This document shows positions 5,377 to 6,747 of a DNA stretch of 6,747 nucleotides, one piece after another. The position numbers and the translations under genes are program-made. This DNA comes from an uncultured Dysosmobacter sp. (lineage in GTDB: Bacteria > Bacillota > Clostridia > Oscillospirales > Oscillospiraceae). Every line of letters begins with the position of its first letter. Within the stretch, counting starts at the first letter, position 1. The DNA lies in NCBI GenBank assembly GCA_934597465.1, contig CAKTSC010000076.1, forward strand, positions 1 to 6,747, in the 5' to 3' direction. A model generated the notes under the pieces. The model was not told where the DNA came from, did not search any database, and was given only the letters and a program-made list of their open reading frames with translations.

Positions 5377-5403
5377 GACATTTGGGGGCTTCCCCGCTAT
5401 GCT
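5375..5403 (+). promoter_or_regulatory. Near-consensus promoter of the threonine aldolase gene
   Basis: A perfect TTGACA (5375-5380) and TATGCT (5398-5403) are separated by 17 bp. Transcription would start near 5410, leaving a short leader with GGAGG (5423-5427). The spacer contains GGGG-GCTT-CCCC (5385-5395 region), and the same CCCC can instead pair with GGGG at 5404-5407 across the -10, so an operator is conceivable. This is the strongest promoter by sequence in the window. Confidence 0.85.
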
Positions 5404-5435
5404 GGGGGAGAAAAACTTTTTGGGAGGAGAAGTCC

Positions 5436-6461
5436 ATGCTTTCCTTTGCCAGCGACTACATTGCCGGGGCCCATCCGGAGGTGCTGCGGCGGCTCGCGGA
5501 GACGAATCAGGAGGCCCTGCCGGGCTACGGCTCGGACGGCTACTGCGCCCGGGCAGCGGAGAAGATCCTGCAGAGCTGCGGCTGCCCGGAGGGGCAGGTC
5601 TACTTTTTGGTGGGCGGGACGCAGACCAATCAGCTTGTGATCGATACCATGCTCCGGCCCTGGGAGGGGGTGCTCAGCGCCGGGACCGGGCATGTCAGCG
5701 TCCATGAGGCCGGGGCTATCGAGTTCTCCGGCCACAAGGTGCTGACGCTGCCGGAGGAGAACGGGAAACTCCGGGCGGAGGACGTGGAGGCCTTCTGCGC
5801 AGCCTTCTGCGCCGACGAGAACCACGAGCACATGGTCTTTCCGGGGATGGTGTACCTGTCCTTCCCCACGGAGTACGGGACGCTCTACTCCAAGGCGGAG
5901 CTGACGGCCATCGCGGAGGTGTGCCGGGCCCGGGGGCTGCAGCTGTATCTGGACGGGGCGCGGCTGGGGTACGGCCTGATGAGCCCCGCCAACGACCTGA
6001 CGCTGCCGGAGATCGCGGCGCTCTGCGACGCCTTCTACATCGGGGGCACCAAGGTGGGGGCCCTCTGCGGGGAGGCGGTGGTCTTTCCCCGGGGGAATGC
6101 CCCGGCCCACTTCCTGACGCAGATGAAGCAGCACGGGGCGCTCCTGGCCAAGGGACGGCTGCTGGGGGTGCAGTTCGACGCCCTCTTTACGGACGGGCTC
6201 TACTTCAGGATCAGCGCCCACGCCATCGCCATGGCGGAGGCGCTGAAGGCGGCCTTCCGGGAGAAGGGATACCGGTTCCTGCTGGATTCGCCCACGAACC
6301 AGCAGTTTATCATCCTGGAGAAGGGCAGGATGGCGGAGCTCCAGGAAAACGTCTCCTTCGGGTTCTGGGAGAGCCTGGACGAGAACCACGCCGCCGTGCG
6401 CTTTGCCACCGGCTGGTCTACCACGGAGGAGGACATTGACGCCCTGCGGGCGCTGCTGTGA
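5436..6461 (+). CDS. ltaE: Low-specificity L-threonine aldolase family PLP enzyme
   Basis: The family cleaves L-threonine or allo-threonine to glycine and acetaldehyde in the cytoplasm with pyridoxal phosphate (fold type I, beta-eliminating lyase superfamily). The 341 residues are the normal length. Visible motifs are the start MLSFASDYIAGAHPEVL, PGYGSDGY (29-36), GGTQTN (60-65, cofactor phosphate contact), HVSVHEAGAIE (86-96, histidines near the cofactor ring), YLDGARLGYGL (171-181, D173 and R176), IGGTKVGALCGE (202-213, with K206 the probable Schiff-base lysine) and VRFATGWST (321-329, R322 likely binding the substrate carboxylate). The ATG at 5436 has GGAGG 8 bases upstream. An in-frame ATG at 5382 would lie inside the promoter. 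Its substrate is assigned by family only; a related aldolase or lyase specificity is possible. It forms its own transcription unit after the coaBC terminator. Confidence 0.88.
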   Translation: MLSFASDYIAGAHPEVLRRLAETNQEALPGYGSDGYCARAAEKILQSCGCPEGQVYFLVGGTQTNQLVIDTMLRPWEGVLSAGTGHVSVHEAGAIEFSGHKVLTLPEENGKLRAEDVEAFCAAFCADENHEHMVFPGMVYLSFPTEYGTLYSKAELTAIAEVCRARGLQLYLDGARLGYGLMSPANDLTLPEIAALCDAFYIGGTKVGALCGEAVVFPRGNAPAHFLTQMKQHGALLAKGRLLGVQFDALFTDGLYFRISAHAIAMAEALKAAFREKGYRFLLDSPTNQQFIILEKGRMAELQENVSFGFWESLDENHAAVRFATGWSTTEEDIDALRALL

Positions 6462-6515
6462 ACCGGAGGTTGGAGCGGGGACAACGGGTGGTCGCTGGCG
6501 CGGGCAGGGGCCGTA

Positions 6516-6524
6516 TGCTATCCT
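6516..6524 (+). promoter_or_regulatory. Possible extended -10 upstream of the XRE gene
   Basis: TGCTATCCT gives an extended -10 (TGN plus TATCCT at 6519-6524) about 30 bp before the regulator's ATG. TATGCT (6514-6519) overlaps it as an alternative. No convincing -35 is present at 16-18 bp for either. No terminator was seen after the aldolase stop, so read-through from that gene is an alternative source of transcription. Confidence 0.3.
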
Positions 6525-6554
6525 GAGGGCATCAAGCCAAAGGAGGACACAGAC

Positions 6555-6689
6555 ATGACCGAGAACATGGGAAAGCAGATCCGCGCCTGGCGGGTGCGGA
6601 GCGCCCTGACCCAGGAGAAGCTGGCGGAGGCCCTGGGGGTCACGCCCCAGGCCGTCAGCAAGTGGGAGCGGGGGGATTCACTTAGATAA
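6555..6689 (+). pseudogene. Truncated XRE-family (Cro/CI-type) transcriptional regulator, N-terminal DNA-binding part only
   Basis: The first 44 codons encode a near-complete helix-turn-helix domain: a leading helix (MGKQIRAWRVRSA, 5-17), TQEKLAEALG (19-28) and the recognition helix TPQAVSKWERGDS (30-42). Family members normally continue SLPDISLLPxLAxxF; here the protein reads SLR and then stops at TAA (6687-6689). No other frame beyond the break restores that continuation. The start is secure, since AAGGAGG lies 8 bases before the ATG. The break coincides with a fall in GC content, so I infer insertion of foreign DNA or a recombination junction rather than a natural short protein. Intact, such proteins usually have a C-terminal sensing or dimerisation domain, and the target is unknown. 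A functional 44-residue product is unlikely because the domain's last helix is missing. Confidence 0.7.
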
Positions 6690-6747
6690 AGATACCACAC
6701 CATTCCCACGCTGACTTTTGCTCAACCGATACAGCCGGAGGGCTGGA
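6676..6747. other. AT-richer segment of foreign character at the right edge
   Basis: From about the GATTCACTTAG sequence onwards, base composition falls to roughly 43% GC over 60 bases, against very GC-rich DNA to the left. Codons no longer resemble the neighbouring genes. It may be the end of an insertion sequence or an integrated element that interrupts the XRE gene. Too little is visible to find terminal inverted repeats, a target duplication or a transposase. A short inverted repeat CAGCC-GGAG-GGCTG (6732-6745) lies near the edge. Confidence 0.45.

Noticed and set aside
5382..5435. Alternative aldolase start at ATG 5382.
   Set aside because: It lies within the promoter spacer, upstream of the predicted transcription start. 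The ATG at 5436 has GGAGG.
5397..6389. Leftward open frame opposite the aldolase gene.
   Set aside because: It is antisense to a clearly conserved PLP enzyme, with Pro/Arg/Gln/His-rich shadow composition and no start signals.

Overview
The window looks like chromosomal DNA from a GC-rich, spore-forming Firmicute. It is most consistent with the Clostridia family Oscillospiraceae (gut relatives such as Flavonifractor or Lawsonibacter), but this is inferred. The grounds are a spoIIE-type sporulation phosphatase gene, strong AGGAGG-like ribosome binding sites, compact sigma-A promoters, and a small conserved protein typical of that group, all in DNA of very high GC content. No marker in the window fixes the genus.

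Layout, left to right. Positions 1-115 hold no gene, but there is a good leftward promoter (8-36) and a perfect 44-bp palindrome (72-115). A small leftward gene for an 89-residue protein follows (116-385). Positions 386-796 hold no gene. They contain an intrinsic terminator for leftward transcripts (464-494), a dense run of G-tracts on the plus strand (494-544) and C-rich trailer sequence of the spoIIE transcript. spoIIE runs leftward (797-2836), probably from a TTG start, behind a candidate Spo0A-type promoter. coaX runs leftward (2989-3771) with its own terminator (2954-2981) and promoter (3851-3879). The 365-bp gap 3772-4136 separates the divergent genes coaX and coaBC. It carries a promoter for each gene and, almost exactly midway between the two -35 boxes, an 18-bp direct repeat bracketed by an 8-bp inverted repeat. 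coaBC runs rightward (4137-5336) and ends in a terminator whose T-tract overlaps a perfect -35 box of the next promoter. A threonine-aldolase-family gene follows (5436-6461). Last comes the first 44 codons of an XRE-family regulator (6555-6689), which ends abruptly where the base composition drops from very GC-rich to roughly 43% GC. This looks like an insertion or recombination junction running to the window edge.

How the genes work together. CoaX (pantothenate to 4'-phosphopantothenate) and CoaBC (on to 4'-phosphopantetheine) catalyse three consecutive steps of coenzyme A synthesis. The repeat between them is the best candidate here for an undescribed regulatory site. SpoIIE belongs to a separate programme, activation of sigma-F in the forespore. 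The aldolase and the broken regulator appear to be independent units. Nearly every gene has its own promoter or terminator, so the window is a string of single-gene transcription units rather than an operon. No CRISPR array, tRNA, rRNA or complete mobile element was seen. I did not find a wholly new multi-gene system.
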